Assembly: GCA_001803565.1 (NCBI GenBank)
Contig: MHDQ01000236.1
Coordinates: forward strand, 1-7,477
DNA: 7,477 bases
Origin: Nitrospinae bacterium RIFCSPLOWO2_12_FULL_45_22
GTDB taxonomy: Bacteria; 2-12-FULL-45-22
Reading direction: 5' to 3'
The notes below the pieces were generated by a model that worked only from the letters and a program-made list of their open reading frames with translations, did no database searches and was not told where the DNA came from. Of this stretch, positions 5,440 to 7,477 are shown one piece after another. Position 1 is the first letter of the stretch, and every line of letters starts with the position of its first letter. Both the position numbers and the translations under genes were made by a program.

Positions 5440-5919
5440 TTATGACACCTTCATCAAGGTGTCACAGAACTTAATTAGCTCACTTGAAAAATTCCTGACC
5501 GTATCTTCAAATGAAGAAACAAGCTCTTCCAGCTTAGATTCGTCCAGTTGGAAGCCGTAAGCCTGTCTAACCACATGCCTAAAACCAAGAAATAGTCTTA
5601 GGCTGTTGTAAAGACCAGGGGAAATCACAGGCGGCCTAACCCCTGCAATCTCTATCGTCATGTTTATCAATAGCCTCTTGTGCCATTCCTCTCCCTGTGG
5701 AATACCACCATCAATCTCGGTTGCTATTATCTGAAAAACTCTTTCAATACCCATATAAAAATCTGCTAAATAGGATGCCTTTACTCGCAACAGATACTTG
5801 TCTACGGTCTTATATTTATTAATGAACTCGTTGTATTCATCGCGTAATCTATGGATGTTGGATAGTTCTGCATTTATCTCAGAAACGATACGCCTGACTA
5901 ATATTTCATTGCCGTTCAT
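5440..5919 (-). CDS. HepT-like HEPN-domain protein, presumed toxin
   Basis: The 159-residue helical protein contains LYNSLRLFLGFRHVVRQAYG then FQLD (residues 103-126), the hallmark block of HepT-like HEPN proteins paired with nucleotidyltransferases. Canonical HepT toxins have RX4HXY. Here the motif reads R114-HVVR-Q119-A-Y121, with Gln where the catalytic His is expected; RHxVRN-type variants also occur in this family. RNase activity is thus uncertain. The start ATG 5919 lies within the end of the nucleotidyltransferase gene (14-base overlap) with AAGGAAAG upstream, so the two are translated together. The last codons form a 9-bp hairpin spanning the stop region. An unknown 87-aa gene follows after 63 bases. 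Confidence 0.8.
   Translation of the reverse strand: MNGNEILVRRIVSEINAELSNIHRLRDEYNEFINKYKTVDKYLLRVKASYLADFYMGIERVFQIIATEIDGGIPQGEEWHKRLLINMTIEIAGVRPPVISPGLYNSLRLFLGFRHVVRQAYGFQLDESKLEELVSSFEDTVRNFSSELIKFCDTLMKVS
5443..5464. repeat. Perfect 9-bp inverted repeat at the 3' end of the HepT-like gene
   Basis: TGACACCTT (5443-5451) and AAGGTGTCA (5456-5464) surround a 4-base loop. It covers the last coding codons and touches the stop codon. Neither strand has a following U-tract, so it is more likely an mRNA-stability or translational structure than a terminator. Confidence 0.6.
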
Positions 5920-6247
5920 AAATGATCTTTCCTTTCTCGTAATAGTTTTGCATCCTTTCTGTAGCGCCTTCCATTGGTATCAAATCCACACCAAATTCAT
6001 CTGACTCTGCAATCAGATCTCCGAGGGCACGAAAATAGTCTGAATCAGCGAGACCTTCTACACACAGGTCTATGTCTGAATGAGAATGAAAATGCTTCTC
6101 GTCAAGGCACGACCCTATAAGGACAATCTTCTTCACTCTATATTCCCCAGCAAGGATACTGGCAAGTTTATCTATGACAATCCGCGCCTTCTGAAACCTG
6201 TCTTTTTTTTGTCTCTCCCGAAGGATGATGAAGTTATATTGTGGCAT
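5906..6247 (-). CDS. MNT-family nucleotidyltransferase, antitoxin partner of the HepT-like protein
   Basis: From ATG 6247 the protein has 113 residues. VLIGSCLDEKHFHSHSDIDL gives GS (45-46), 11 residues, then D58-x-D60; VDLIP (D88) supplies the third carboxylate, so the active site looks complete. This is the pattern of MntA-type enzymes that AMPylate and silence HepT toxins; the role here is inferred from family and context. A TTG at 6259 would add four residues, but the promoter at 6268-6296 predicts transcription starting near 6261. The TTG would then be almost leaderless with its GGTGG outside the message, so I prefer the ATG. The gene overlaps the HepT-like gene by 14 bases. Confidence 0.8.
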   Translation of the reverse strand: MPQYNFIILRERQKKDRFQKARIVIDKLASILAGEYRVKKIVLIGSCLDEKHFHSHSDIDLCVEGLADSDYFRALGDLIAESDEFGVDLIPMEGATERMQNYYEKGKIIYERQ

Positions 6248-6267
6248 AAGTTTGCTCAATATCCACC

Positions 6268-6296
6268 ACTATAATTGAGGTATATTGTAGAGTCAA
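6268..6296 (-). promoter_or_regulatory. Sigma70-type promoter of the minus-strand MNT/HEPN module
   Basis: On the minus strand, TTGACT (6296-6291), a 17-base spacer and TATAGT (6273-6268) form a near-consensus promoter (five of six at both boxes). The predicted start point at about 6261 leaves a leader of roughly 14 bases before ATG 6247. Its position shows that the module has its own promoter, separate from the response regulator gene upstream. Confidence 0.6.
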
Positions 6297-6339
6297 GGAC
6301 AAGAAAAGAACATTGTAGTTAACAGGTGGCGCCTTAATT

Positions 6340-6996
6340 TTAATTCTTTTTCGCAGGAATAATACCCTTCTCCATTGCCTTGACTGCAGCCTGGGTACGG
6401 TTTTTGACCTGGAGTTTCTCAAAGATATGTTTAAGGTGGGTCTTAAGGGTATCACGGCTCATGGCGAGGGCCTCTGCTATGGCATCATTCTCATGACCCC
6501 CCATGATCAGGTGGAGGACCTCTTTTTCCCGGCTGGTCAGGTGGATTTCCGGATGGGAGGAAGGGGCTTCCAGATTCTTAATGGTCAGGCGGGCCAGATA
6601 CGGGGAAATCAGGATCTCCCCATTATGGGCAGAGCGGATGACATTCAGAAGACCGGCCTGATTGGTGCTCTTGATGACATATCCCACAGCGCCTGCCTGC
6701 ATGGCGGTGTAGACATGCTGGTTATCCTCATACGCTGAAAGCACCAGGATCTTCAAACCCGGAAATCTCTCTGTAAGGACACGAATTGCGGTTGCACCAT
6801 CCATCGTTGGCATATCTAAGTCCATAAGCACCACATCCGGACGCAGGTCGGTCACCAGCATGACCGCCTCCTCACCATTCCGGGCCTCACCCACCACCTT
6901 GATATCCTCGGCCCTGCCCAATGACGCAATGATCCCTTCCCGGATGAGGGGATGATCATCTGCGACAAGGATACTTATCGGAGTTCTACGGAGCAT
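6340..6996 (-). CDS. NarL/FixJ-family response regulator (receiver plus LuxR-type HTH)
   Basis: From ATG 6996 the protein has 218 residues. The receiver domain starts ISILVADDHPLIREG, with the acidic pair D13-D14, phospho-acceptor Asp59 in VVLMDLDMP, Ser87 in VLSAY and Lys109 in YVIKS. A LuxR-type HTH follows from about residue 153 (LTSREKEVLHLIMGG...SRDTLKTHLKHIFEKL). It should act as a phosphorylation-dependent DNA-binding dimer; its targets are not visible here. A TTG at 7020 extends the frame, but GAGG lies correctly before ATG 6996. The kinase stop codon is seven bases upstream and overlaps that binding site, so the two genes were translationally coupled. Since the adjacent kinase is broken, this regulator may be orphaned or use another phospho-donor. 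Confidence 0.92.
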   Translation of the reverse strand: MLRRTPISILVADDHPLIREGIIASLGRAEDIKVVGEARNGEEAVMLVTDLRPDVVLMDLDMPTMDGATAIRVLTERFPGLKILVLSAYEDNQHVYTAMQAGAVGYVIKSTNQAGLLNVIRSAHNGEILISPYLARLTIKNLEAPSSHPEIHLTSREKEVLHLIMGGHENDAIAEALAMSRDTLKTHLKHIFEKLQVKNRTQAAVKAMEKGIIPAKKN

Positions 6997-7003
6997 ATGC
7001 GCC

Positions 7004-7477
7004 TCACTGTGTACCGGCAATAGGTAGGGTAAACAGAAACCTGCTCCCGTGGTTCAGTCCCTCCAATGGGGACTCTGCCCAGATCCTTCCCCCATGGGCC
7101 TCTATAGTTTGGCGGCAGAAGGGGAGGCCAAGACCCATCCCCATCTTTCCACCAAAACTGGTAGACTCCGCCTTAAAATACTTCTCGAAGAAGATCCTCT
7201 CAATATCTTTTAGGGCAATGGCCTTCCCCTGGTTTGTGACACTTACCTGAACCTGATTACCCAGTCTCCTGACGGCAATCTCTACACATCATCTATCATG
7301 GCCAGGAGAAGTTCACAGGTATCCCGTGTGGCGGTCATGATGGGGGATTTTTTCTCATCCAGCTCGCCATAGTACCCCTGAATCAGATTATCGAGCGATT
7401 GGGCCGTTGCCAATATGGGATTGCGGATGTCATGGGCCAGCATATTCATCGTCTCCTCTTTGTGTCTTTCCAGATAG
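7004..7477 (-). pseudogene. Histidine kinase 3' part, disrupted by internal deletion and frameshift (5' end outside window)
   Basis: Two frames carry one kinase. Codons from 7476 to TAG 7282 read YLERHKEETMNMLAHDIRNP...LLAMIDDV, a HisKA dimerisation domain with the phospho-accepting His in LAHDIRNP. From 7285 to TGA 7004, a different frame reads EIAVRRLGNQVQVSVTNQG, FFEKYFKAES and MGMGLGLPFCRQTIEAHGGR, then FTLPI: the end of the HATPase domain with F-box and G2-box. The N-box and the segment linking it to the H-box, roughly 70-85 residues, are missing at the junction. ATP binding is therefore lost unless the read is misassembled. The sequence lies directly upstream of its cognate response regulator gene. 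Confidence 0.85.

Noticed and set aside
5443-5464. 9-bp inverted repeat as an intrinsic terminator
   Set aside because: No U-tract follows on either strand, and the next minus-strand gene starts close by with a strong ribosome binding site.
6234-6455. Minus-strand frame of 73 codons overlapping the regulator end
   Set aside because: It overlaps the regulator's HTH out of frame and the MNT promoter region; its composition is not protein-like.
6427-6738. Plus-strand frame of 103 codons
   Set aside because: It is antisense to the well-conserved response regulator and has no family resemblance.
1-7477. CRISPR array, tRNA or rRNA genes, insertion sequences
   Set aside because: No regularly spaced repeats, cloverleaf-like sequences or transposase motifs were seen on either strand.

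Overview
The window looks like chromosomal accessory DNA of a free-living Gram-negative bacterium. A c-di-GMP-I (GEMM) riboswitch, NarL-type signalling, MNT/HEPN toxin-antitoxin modules and a CCCTCCCCC/GGGGGAGGG dispersed hairpin repeat would fit Desulfobacterota or Nitrospirota. That placement is an inference; no rRNA or housekeeping gene is present to confirm it. Base composition is uneven: the surface-protein gene on the left is visibly AT-rich, and the two-component genes on the right are more GC-rich.

Left third (1-3049, minus strand). A very large secreted protein gene occupies 1-2797 and runs off the window (932 codons seen, no stop). It encodes a signal peptide, seven FG-GAP repeats, a thrombospondin-3-like calcium-binding linker, seven IWG...HYDG repeats (a second likely seven-bladed propeller) and a BACON-like domain. 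A short membrane ORF with a strong ribosome binding site precedes it (2873-3049).

Middle (3100-4330). On the plus strand, a DUF104-type antitoxin gene runs by deletion into the out-of-frame remainder of a PIN-domain (VapC-like) toxin. It is followed by a 43-bp GTGA microsatellite. On the minus strand, facing back towards these, lies a full c-di-GMP-I riboswitch (3913-4043) with a terminator whose 5' arm is the 3' end of the aptamer (3868-3928). A GC-rich dispersed hairpin repeat sits inside the aptamer's variable stem. The reading frame after the riboswitch is short and ends in the microsatellite, so its original target is decayed or is the more distant surface-protein operon.

Right half (4328-6259). 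Two MNT-nucleotidyltransferase/HEPN modules of different subtype converge. The plus pair is at 4328-5088 (ATGA overlap). The minus pair is at 6247-5440 (14-bp overlap) with a good sigma70-type promoter, and is followed by an unrecognised 87-residue protein gene (5113-5376).

Right edge (6340-7477, minus strand). An intact NarL/FixJ response regulator sits immediately downstream of a histidine kinase. The kinase keeps its H-box and its G-box but has lost the N-box region by an internal deletion with a frameshift, so the pair is probably non-functional or the regulator is orphaned.

Overall this is an island of toxin-antitoxin modules and decaying regulatory genes. The most notable element is the c-di-GMP riboswitch with a repeat inside its aptamer and no intact gene directly behind it.
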